A program made the position numbers and the translations under genes. The notes beneath the pieces are model-generated. The model made no database searches and had not been told where the DNA came from. It saw only the letters and a program-made list of their open reading frames with translations. Shown here in pieces: positions 1 to 5,317 of a stretch of DNA of 11,415 bases. How positions within the stretch are numbered: the stretch's first letter is position 1; every line of letters starts with the position of its first letter. The stretch lies in the NCBI GenBank assembly GCA_036499545.1, contig DASYDR010000352.1, positions 1 through 11,415 of the forward strand, read 5' to 3'. This DNA comes from Plastoroseomonas sp036499545 (GTDB taxonomy: Bacteria > Pseudomonadota > Alphaproteobacteria > Acetobacterales > Acetobacteraceae).

Positions 1-1
1 G

Positions 2-775
2 GAGAACCGCCCCGGCGCCGGCGGCACCATCGGCAGCGACGCGGTCGCCCGCGCGGCGCCCGACGGGTATACCATCGGCGTCGCGACGACGAGCAGCCAC
101 CCGGTCGCGACCGTGCTGCGGCGCGACGTGCCCTATGATCCCGTCACATCCTTCAGCGCCATCACCCTGCTCGGCGCGACGCCCTACATCCTGGTGGGCG
201 GCCGCGGCGCCGGGGCACGCGACCTGCCGGGATTCCTGGCCGCGACCCGGGCCCGGCCCGGCCAGGTGAGCTACGCCTCGGTCGGCGTCTCGACCCTCGG
301 CTACCTGCTGACCCGGCAGTTCGAGCAGCTGGCGGGGCTCGAGATGAACCACGTGCCCTATCGCGGCTCGTCCCAGGTCTATCCGGACCTGATCAACGGC
401 ACCGTGGCCGTGCTGCTCGACAATCCGCCGGGCTGCGCCGGGCTGGTGCGCGACGGCAGCCTGACCGCCTTCGCCGTCACCCGGCCTTCCACCATCCTGC
501 CTGACGTGCCGAGCTTCGCGAGCCTGGGCGTGCCCGGCTTCGACGCGGCCTTCTGGTATGGGCTGGTGGCGCCGCCCGGCACGCCGCCGGCGATCACACG
601 GCGCATCCAGCAGGCGCTGGCCGGGCAGTTCCTGGCCGATCCCGGCCGCGCCGAACTGCGCGCGATGGATGTGGAACCGGTGATGTCGACGCCCGAGGCT
701 TTCGGCCGGACCATCGCCGAGGACGCCCGCACATGGCGCGAGATGGCCGATCGCCTCGGCATTCAACCTGAGTGA
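2..775 (+). CDS. Bug/TctC-type periplasmic substrate-binding protein, 5' end missing
   Basis: The open frame is already running at base 2 and ends at TGA 773-775, giving 257 visible residues of a family usually near 320, so the signal peptide and first strand lie outside the window. The first residues, ENRPGAGGTIGSDAVARAAPDGYTI, match the family hallmark (ENRPGAGG followed by A-A-P-D-G-Y), and later stretches fit too: PYDPVTSF, LPGFLAATRARPGQVSYAS, a VPYRGSSQ motif and a VAPPGTPPAI segment. Family members bind carboxylates and similar small molecules in the periplasm, either for a tripartite tricarboxylate transporter (TctAB) or as orphan receptors. No TctA/TctB gene is visible. The aldolase downstream was probably in the same operon, which suggests a catabolic locus; the ligand cannot be read. 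The stop codon is one copy of the target duplication of the element that follows. Confidence 0.93.
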   Translation, partial: ENRPGAGGTIGSDAVARAAPDGYTIGVATTSSHPVATVLRRDVPYDPVTSFSAITLLGATPYILVGGRGAGARDLPGFLAATRARPGQVSYASVGVSTLGYLLTRQFEQLAGLEMNHVPYRGSSQVYPDLINGTVAVLLDNPPGCAGLVRDGSLTAFAVTRPSTILPDVPSFASLGVPGFDAAFWYGLVAPPGTPPAITRRIQQALAGQFLADPGRAELRAMDVEPVMSTPEAFGRTIAEDARTWREMADRLGIQPE

Positions 776-936
776 GAGCCTGTCTCGGCAGGGTGCGCTG
801 GCGAGGTGGCGAGTCATTTTTCGTCTCTGCCGTGTCGGGTGACGCAGCCGATGCTGGTTGCATCGGCGAGAAGGCCGGCGCGGCAGGGGCGGAAAAGGAC
901 CGACAGATCGTCAGCGCACCCTGCCGAGACAGGCTC
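776..936. mobile_element. 161-bp MITE-like inverted-repeat element with TGA target duplication
   Basis: The ends are a perfect 25-bp inverted repeat, 776-800 and 912-936, beginning GAGCCTGTCT. Direct copies of TGA flank it at 773-775 and 937-939. GAGCCTG ends and a TNA target duplication are what I know for IS5-family elements (IS1031/IS427 groups), so a non-autonomous IS5-type miniature element is the best reading. There is no coding frame inside that looks real. The interior is also palindromic: 817-838 pairs with 875-896 over 22 consecutive positions (five are T-G), and 847-854 pairs with 860-867 around a 5-nt loop. The whole transcript could thus fold into one long hairpin. It sits between the stop of the binding-protein gene and the ribosome binding site of the aldolase, both left intact. 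The family assignment is from memory and unproven; the repeat structure is directly visible. Confidence 0.8.
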
Positions 937-953
937 TGAGGGAGAGTGGATCC

Positions 954-1703
954 ATGGATGGCAGCAGCAACCCCGCCTATCGCGTCAACGAGCTGACGCC
1001 CGACCCGCGCGTCAGCTTCGATCCGAAGATCGCCGGCGATTACGTGAAATACGCGCATCGCCTGTCCGTGCGCGGGCTGGTCAACAGCAGCGTCGGCGGC
1101 ATGGTGATCCGCGCGCCGCATCCCGACCATCCGGACGGCGTCTGTTACGCCAAGCCGCAGGGTGTCAGCCTGGAAGAGGTGGAGGCCGAGGATCTGGTCA
1201 TCACCGACATCCCTTATGGCCGCATCCTGCAGGGCGCCCGCGCGACCACCGTCGGCCACCAGATGAACCGCGAGATCCTGCGCCTCAGGCCCGATGTGAA
1301 CTGCGTTATCCACCTGCATCACGACGAGACCATCGCCTTCCTCGCCGCCGGCTACGAGGAGATCCGCTCCTTCAGCCTCACCTACGGCTTCCTGATGCAG
1401 AAGCCGGCGCACTACCTGCCGGCGAGCATCAACGTCGAGGAGGATGTGGCGCCCATCAAGACCTTCATCCAGGACACCAACTGCATCATCATGCGCCGGC
1501 ATGGCTTCACCGTGCTCGGCCGCACGCTGTCGGAGGCCTATCACCGCACCTGCGTGCTGGTGAGCGAGGTGAAGCGCAACATCATCGTCGAGACGCTCTG
1601 CGGGATCACCGGCAAATCGCCGGAATACATCTCGGACGAGGATCTGGCGCAGATGGGCAAGCACGGCGATGCCGTGATGTACCCGGCGCTGGTGAAGCGC
1701 TGA
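954..1703 (+). CDS. class II aldolase/adducin-family protein
   Basis: 249 residues, typical for the class II aldolase fold (FucA, AraD, adducin head). These cytosolic enzymes use a divalent metal held by three histidines for aldol cleavage or epimerisation of sugar phosphates and related hydroxy acids. The H-x-H pair is H120/H122 in RPDVNCVIHLHHDET and the third ligand is H183 in IMRRHGFTVLGR. The N-terminal region has the usual pattern of a helix, R-G-L-V-N-S-S-V-G-G-M (phosphate-binding-like loop) and DLV. By eye, the position of the catalytic glutamate of the S-S-E motif is occupied by G101, so the chemistry may differ from FucA. ATG 954 is chosen because GGGAG at 940-944 precedes it and homology starts soon after; longer frames run back into the inserted element. 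It probably shared a transcript with the upstream binding protein. Substrate unknown. Confidence 0.9.
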   Translation: MDGSSNPAYRVNELTPDPRVSFDPKIAGDYVKYAHRLSVRGLVNSSVGGMVIRAPHPDHPDGVCYAKPQGVSLEEVEAEDLVITDIPYGRILQGARATTVGHQMNREILRLRPDVNCVIHLHHDETIAFLAAGYEEIRSFSLTYGFLMQKPAHYLPASINVEEDVAPIKTFIQDTNCIIMRRHGFTVLGRTLSEAYHRTCVLVSEVKRNIIVETLCGITGKSPEYISDEDLAQMGKHGDAVMYPALVKR

Positions 1704-1709
1704 AGGCAG

Positions 1710-1733
1710 GCGGCCGCGCTACGGCGCGGCCGC
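1710..1733. terminator. GC hairpin between convergent genes, probable bidirectional terminator
   Basis: A 9-bp perfect stem (1710-1718 GCGGCCGCG with 1725-1733) closes a 6-nt loop just after the aldolase stop. Outside it GAAG 1702-1705 can pair with CTTC 1736-1739. There is no clear U-tract, so strength as an intrinsic terminator is uncertain. The stop codon of the opposing DUF4170 gene lies in the loop. Confidence 0.5.
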
Positions 1734-1931
1734 GTCTTCCGTCGCGCGCAGCACGAACAGGCGGTGGGTCGCGATATCCACCTTGCGGCGGGTCTCGTCG
1801 CGCCAGGCGCGCAGCGCCGCCGGCTCGTCATGGTAGGGACCGTGCAGTTCCTCGGTCCCCGGTTCCAGGGTGCGGAAGTCGGTGCCGGTGAAGATGCCGC
1901 CCCAGACTACCCAGATCATGCGTTCGCTCAT
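1719..1931 (-). CDS. DUF4170 domain protein
   Basis: A 70-residue protein that matches the small alphaproteobacterial DUF4170 family: a start of the type W-V-V-x-G-G (residues 7-12), then an acidic T-E-E-L-H-G-P-Y turn (26-33), an A-x-x-x-W pair (39-43), K-V-D-I-A-T-H-R (50-57) and a final strand. The family is cytosolic, has no established function and is almost always a single small domain of this length. The ATG at 1929-1931 is preceded on the minus strand by GAGGGA, a good ribosome binding site. No signal peptide or membrane segment. It ends convergently with the aldolase, 15 bases from its stop. It could be a lone transcription unit; the 150 bases upstream show no clear promoter. Recognition of the family is by eye. 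Confidence 0.8.
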   Translation of the reverse strand: MSERMIWVVWGGIFTGTDFRTLEPGTEELHGPYHDEPAALRAWRDETRRKVDIATHRLFVLRATEDAAAP

Positions 1932-2082
1932 GCCAGTCCCTCGGGTTAAGAGCCGGCGCTTCCTCCGCGCCCTGGTTATGGGCGCGAATTTGCCGGGGGA
2001 TCAACATGCGGCGTGCAGCCAGAGCAGATCCCGCGCAGGCGGAATCGCCGGAGCGGGTGAAGATGCTCGACAAAACAATAGG

Positions 2083-2126
2083 CTAGAGCATTTGAAGTGA
2101 GCCAGAGCGAACTGAAAATGCTCTAG
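2083..2126. repeat. REP-like palindromic element (CTAGAGCATTT type)
   Basis: 11-bp perfect arms, 2083-2093 and 2116-2126, CTAGAGCATTT against AAATGCTCTAG; pairing continues imperfectly inward (AGT at 2097-2099 with ACT at 2111-2113). Read on the minus strand it starts TAGAGCAT, and that TAG is the stop codon of the enoyl-CoA hydratase relative. A further ATGCTC at 2063-2068 could pair with GAGCAT 2086-2091 instead, perhaps a fragment of another copy. It may act as a terminator or RNA-stabilising hairpin for the minus-strand gene. Confidence 0.7.
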
Positions 2127-2917
2127 TCCTCGATCTGCGGCAGCCGGTAACGGTCGGCGGGATCGTCCCAGCCCTTGAAGTTCGGCGTCCGCTTCTCGGC
2201 GAAGGCGGCGCGGCTTTCGATCAGGTCGCTCTTGGCGCCGTGCTCATGCAGCGCGGCGGCGAGCTTCTGCTGGGCGGCGTTCGGTTGCGGGCGCATGCGG
2301 CGCATCATGTGCACGGTATTGACCCGCGCCGCCGGCGGCAGGGTCAGCAGGTGCTTCGCCATCTCCATGGCGCTGTCCATCACCTGCTCCGGCTCGACCA
2401 GCCGGTTGACGAAGCCGATCTCATGGAAGCGCTGGGCGGTGAAGCGGAAGCCGAGTGCCATTTCCATCGCCAGCGGGAAGGCGAGGTTCGCGAGGTGGCC
2501 GTGATTGTAGCCGCCGAGCAGCCAGCGCTTGGCTTCCGACACCTCGAACACCGCGGTGGTGGCGGCCACGCGCAGATCGGTGCGCTCCACCAGCATGAAG
2601 CCGCCGCCCATGGCGAAGCCGTTCACGGCGGCGATCACCGGCTTCTCCAGCGCGCCGCTGTTGAAGGGGTCCTCGATCGCGGCACGGCGGCCGCCTGGGT
2701 TCTTCTCGGCCAGCGATTCCTTCATGTCCTCGCCGGCGCAGAAGGCGCGGCCGGTGCCGGTGAAGATCGCGACTTCGAGACTGTTGTCGTGCCGGAACTC
2801 GGTCCAGGTCTCGGCCAGCGACTGGCGCAACTCGTGGTTCAGCGCATTGAGGCGCTCGGGGCGGTTCATCCGCACCACCAGCACCTGCCCGTGGCGTTCG
2901 GTCTCGACGACGGCCAT
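2123..2917 (-). CDS. enoyl-CoA hydratase/isomerase (crotonase) family protein
   Basis: 264 residues, the standard single-domain crotonase length. Motifs in order: RMNRPERLNALN (16-27), TGRAFCAGEDMKE (55-67, with the A61-G62 oxyanion-hole amides), KPVIAAVNGFAMGGGFML (92-109, second oxyanion-hole glycine near G105), and FEVSEAKRWLLGG (124-136). Family members act in the cytosol on acyl-CoA thioesters: hydration, isomerisation, dehydration or C-C cleavage. Compared by eye with rat mitochondrial hydratase, the second catalytic glutamate is kept (E128) but the first, in the G-G-G-C-E-L motif, is M108, so classical water addition is doubtful. The ATG at 2915-2917 has AGGAG upstream on the minus strand. 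It lies 66 bases after the CinA-type gene on the same strand and may be co-transcribed. The stop codon comes from a palindromic repeat. Confidence 0.92.
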   Translation of the reverse strand: MAVVETERHGQVLVVRMNRPERLNALNHELRQSLAETWTEFRHDNSLEVAIFTGTGRAFCAGEDMKESLAEKNPGGRRAAIEDPFNSGALEKPVIAAVNGFAMGGGFMLVERTDLRVAATTAVFEVSEAKRWLLGGYNHGHLANLAFPLAMEMALGFRFTAQRFHEIGFVNRLVEPEQVMDSAMEMAKHLLTLPPAARVNTVHMMRRMRPQPNAAQQKLAAALHEHGAKSDLIESRAAFAEKRTPNFKGWDDPADRYRLPQIED

Positions 2918-2983
2918 GTCTGACGATCTCCTGGGTTCTACGGTCGTGCCGGTGTTGTGCGTCGCCGCCGGTGCCGACGCAAC

Positions 2984-3475
2984 TCAGCGCGGCGCTTCGG
3001 CCAGCACTTCGGCGAAGAACGCGAGCAGCCCGGCGGCGAAGGCCCGCATATTCGCGATGCGGTCGGCGCTGCCGGTCCCCAGGATGCGGGTGCGGGCCAG
3101 CTTGCCGTCGATGCCAAGGCAGGCATGGCCGGCCGGATCGCCGTAGCGATTGCCGGCCGGACCGGTGGCGCCGGTCTCGGCCAGGCCCCAATCGGCACCG
3201 AGCCGCGCCCGCACCGTGCCGGCCAGCAGCGCCGCATAGCGCTCGGTCGACGGGCGGAAGCCGGCCAGTGCCTCCGGCTCGATCCCCAGCAACCCGCTGC
3301 GGGCATGAGCGGTGTAGATCACCCCGCCGCCCCGGAAATAGGCGGAGGCGCCCGGCACCGCGAGCAATGCCGCGGAGACCAGGCCGCCCGCCGAGGATTC
3401 CGCGACCGCGATGGTCTCACCCCGCGCCTTCAGCAGGGCGCCGATGGCTTCGGCAGCGGGGAGCAGGCTGTCCAT
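2984..3475 (-). CDS. stand-alone CinA C-terminal domain protein, NMN amidohydrolase (PncC) type
   Basis: 163 residues, the length of the free-standing CinA C-terminal domain (PncC, formerly YgaD). PncC hydrolyses nicotinamide mononucleotide to nicotinate mononucleotide and ammonia in the cytosol, recycling NAD breakdown products. Visible motifs: ETIAVAESSAGGLVSAAL (20-37), VPGASAYFRGGGVIYT (40-55), and LAETGATGPAGNRYGDPAGHACLGI (98-122), all in family order. The usual A-E-S-C-T-G-G is A-E-S-S-A-G-G here, and R59 stands where PncC has lysine (Y-S-N-E-A-K). The N-terminal MoCo-like domain of full CinA is absent. The start at 3473-3475 has GAGGA seven bases upstream; an in-frame ATG at 3556 would add 27 residues unlike the family and run into the lipoprotein promoter. 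Nucleotide specificity is untested. Confidence 0.88.
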   Translation of the reverse strand: MDSLLPAAEAIGALLKARGETIAVAESSAGGLVSAALLAVPGASAYFRGGGVIYTAHARSGLLGIEPEALAGFRPSTERYAALLAGTVRARLGADWGLAETGATGPAGNRYGDPAGHACLGIDGKLARTRILGTGSADRIANMRAFAAGLLAFFAEVLAEAPR

Positions 3476-3526
3476 GGCGATGTCCTCGCAGGGTAGGGGC
3501 GCCGAGCTTTGGCGAATTCGGTCAGC

Positions 3527-3554
3527 TTGGCAAACCGCTTGTCCAGAATATAGC
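3527..3554 (+). promoter_or_regulatory. sigma-70-like promoter for the lipoprotein gene
   Basis: TTGGCA at 3527-3532 and TATAGC at 3549-3554 are separated by 16 bases and lie 41 bases upstream of the lipoprotein ATG, in an AT-rich pocket that stands out here. TAGCAT at 3551-3556 is an alternative -10. It lies in the divergent gap between the CinA-type and lipoprotein genes. Confidence 0.5.
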
Positions 3555-3595
3555 ATACGCGTAATGTTAGGGGAATTCGAGGAGATACGTCAGAA

Positions 3596-4192
3596 ATGCG
3601 TGCGATTCTGCTGCTTTCATTACTGTTGTTGGGCGCCTGCTCTACGACCTCTCTTATTCCATTGACCTATGCGCCACAGGGAACCGTGGCCCGAGCACCG
3701 GACGCCCAGCCCATTGTCGATGTCGGGCAGGTTACCGTCAGCCGCGTCACGGGGCGTGAGGATCCGATGTGGGTGGGCGCCATTCGCGGCGGCTACGGCA
3801 ATTCGGTCAAGGTGCTGCATGCTGACCTCCCGATTGATCAGGTGGTGATGCGCGCATTGCGGGAAGGGCTGCGCGTTCGTGGCTTGCTGGTCGGGGATGG
3901 CATGGCGCCGCGGCGCCGCCTGATCGTGGACATCATGCAGTTCGATGCGAATCAGTATGCCCGCCGGGAGGCGACCGTCGTCCTGCGGGTGTCGCTTGTT
4001 GATCCGGGAGGTCAGCAGCTTTGGACGGATACCGTCCGCGTCTACCGCGTGAATGGCAGCGTCCTGTCGTTTTCGACAGGCGTTTTCGCTTCGGTCGAGG
4101 ATCTGCACGCGCTGATGGCTCAGGTGCTGGGCGAAGCCGCCGACCAAGCGCTGGACAACCCGGCCTTCCGCGCCGCGCTGCGGGCGTCATAG
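3596..4192 (+). CDS. YajG-like lipoprotein, function unknown
   Basis: 198 residues with a short lipoprotein signal: basic MR, a hydrophobic run of leucines, and a lipobox L-G-A-C with C15 as the lipidated residue. Serine at +2 predicts outer-membrane sorting. The rest shows one globular domain: VDVGQVTVSRVTG, a helix MRALREGLRVRGLLV, RRRLIVDIMQFDANQYARREATVVLRVSLVD, and a helical end LHALMAQVLGEAADQALDN. The order of elements resembles E. coli YajG and related outer-membrane lipoproteins that lack a known function; this is a by-eye fold-level likeness only. AGGAG at 3580-3584 supports ATG 3596. The gene and its leader are clearly AT-richer than the rest of the window and use codons such as TTA, TTG and TCT that neighbours avoid, so transfer from elsewhere, or a poorly expressed gene, is possible. 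Confidence 0.78.
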   Translation: MRAILLLSLLLLGACSTTSLIPLTYAPQGTVARAPDAQPIVDVGQVTVSRVTGREDPMWVGAIRGGYGNSVKVLHADLPIDQVVMRALREGLRVRGLLVGDGMAPRRRLIVDIMQFDANQYARREATVVLRVSLVDPGGQQLWTDTVRVYRVNGSVLSFSTGVFASVEDLHALMAQVLGEAADQALDNPAFRAALRAS

Positions 4193-4258
4193 GCGCCCCG
4201 GCCGAAACCCTTTCCCCGGACGCCCCCGGCGGGTATCAACCCTGACAACAAGGCAATT

Positions 4259-4264
4259 GGGGAG
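4259..4264 (+). promoter_or_regulatory. ribosome binding site that decides the TAXI protein start
   Basis: GGGGAG at 4259-4264. The first ATG (4267) is only two bases away, too close for initiation, whereas the in-frame ATG at 4273 is eight bases away. The later start is therefore preferred; the difference is two residues. Confidence 0.65.
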
Positions 4265-4272
4265 AAATGTAC

Positions 4273-5250
4273 ATGTCAGGGATCACCCGCCGCGCCACGC
4301 TGGGCCTCGCCACCGCCGCCATCGCGGTGCCGGGCGGCTTGCGCGCGCAGGCCGCGCAGCAGCTCGCGATCGCGACCGGTACCACGGGCGGCGTCTATTA
4401 CCCGCTGGGTGGCGCGCTCGCGAACTATCTGTCACGCGGCATCCCCGGCATGAGCGCCACGGTCGAGGTCACCGGCGGCTCCACCGCCAATTACCAGCTC
4501 CTTGGCGCCAGCCGCGTCGGCATGCTGTTCGGGCAGGTGGATGCGGGCGTCGACGCGATCCGCGGCGCCGGCCCCTTCCGCGGCCGCACCGTGCCGGCGC
4601 GCGCCATCGCCGTGCTCTACACCAACCGCATGCAGGTGGTGACGACCACGGCCACCGGCATCCGCTCCATGGCGGACCTCAAGGGCAAGCGCATCTCGAC
4701 CGGCGCGCCGGGCTCGGCGACCGAACTCTTCGCGCTGCGCGTCATCGAGGCCGCCGGGCTCAACATCGCCAGCGACTTCCGCGCCCGTGAGCGGCTGTCG
4801 CCCGCGGAGAGCACCAATGCGATCAAGGACGGCAAGCTCGACGCCTATTTCTTCGTCTCCGGCGTGCCGACCAGCGCGGTGACCGACCTGGCAGCGACCC
4901 CCGGCACCACCATCCAGCTCGTCGACCATGCCGACCTGCACCGCGCGATCGTGGAGAAGCACGGCCCGGTCTATTTCCCGGAAGTGATCCCGGCCGGCAC
5001 CTATCCCGGCCAGACCCATGACAACGCGCAGCTTTCGGTCGCCAATGTGCTGGCGGTGCGGGAAGACATGCCGGCCGAACTGGTGACCCAGATCCTGCGC
5101 ATCACCTGGGAGCACCGCGAGGATTGGGCGCGGGTGCATGCCGAGGCACGCAACTTCAAGCTCGAGGGCCAGAAGACCGCCGCCGCCGGCATTCCCTGGC
5201 ATCCGGCGGCCGAAGCCTTCTGGCGTGCCGCGGGCGCCAATCTGGGCTGA
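4273..5250 (+). CDS. TAXI-family TRAP transporter solute-binding protein
   Basis: 325 residues, normal for TAXI receptors. They sit in the periplasm, bind a small organic acid and deliver it to a TRAP permease driven by the sodium or proton gradient. The N-terminus reads T-R-R-A-T-L-G-L then a hydrophobic stretch ending near RAQA (24-27): a Sec signal with a twin-arginine flavour. Family motifs: ATGTTGGVYYPLGGALANYL (34-53), VEVTGGSTANYQLL (64-77), DLKGKRISTGAPGSATEL (135-152), KLDAYFFVSGVPTSAV (188-203) and GIPWHPAAEAFWR (306-318). The fused permease gene follows 67 bases later, as usual for TAXI systems, with a strong hairpin in the gap. Ligand cannot be predicted; characterised TAXI proteins take glutamate or other dicarboxylates, but specificities vary. 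Confidence 0.95.
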   Translation: MSGITRRATLGLATAAIAVPGGLRAQAAQQLAIATGTTGGVYYPLGGALANYLSRGIPGMSATVEVTGGSTANYQLLGASRVGMLFGQVDAGVDAIRGAGPFRGRTVPARAIAVLYTNRMQVVTTTATGIRSMADLKGKRISTGAPGSATELFALRVIEAAGLNIASDFRARERLSPAESTNAIKDGKLDAYFFVSGVPTSAVTDLAATPGTTIQLVDHADLHRAIVEKHGPVYFPEVIPAGTYPGQTHDNAQLSVANVLAVREDMPAELVTQILRITWEHREDWARVHAEARNFKLEGQKTAAAGIPWHPAAEAFWRAAGANLG

Positions 5251-5267
5251 GGCCCGCTTCATCCGAT

Positions 5268-5295
5268 GCCCCGCGCGGCCCTGACCGCGCGGGGC
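5268..5295 (+). promoter_or_regulatory. intergenic hairpin in the TRAP operon, likely attenuator or mRNA stabiliser
   Basis: An exact 11-bp GC stem (5268-5278 GCCCCGCGCGG with 5285-5295) around a 6-nt loop CCCTGA. It lies between the stop of the binding-protein gene and the ribosome binding site AGAGG (5306-5310) of the permease. No U-tract follows, so full termination is less likely than 3'-end protection or partial termination. Such hairpins let binding proteins be made in excess over their permeases (known for malE-malF); application here is inference. Confidence 0.65.
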
Positions 5296-5317
5296 TTGCC
5301 GTTTCAGAGGCTATCCG

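Noticed and set aside
776..936. Ordinary intrinsic terminator after the Bug-type gene
   Set aside because: At 161 bases, with 25-bp perfect ends and a flanking TGA duplication, it is much larger than a terminator; it could still act as one.
806..953. Coding sequence inside the inverted-repeat element and an upstream extension of the aldolase
   Set aside because: The residues are Arg-rich and unlike any aldolase N-terminus, and the DNA is explained by the insertion; ATG 954 has its own ribosome binding site.
1828..2100. Small overlapping frames on both strands around the DUF4170 start
   Set aside because: No motif, no ribosome binding site that fits, and they overlap the DUF4170 gene in other frames.
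4193..4258. Terminator after the lipoprotein gene
   Set aside because: The GC-rich stretch contains only short CCGG-type matches and no stable stem with a U-tract.
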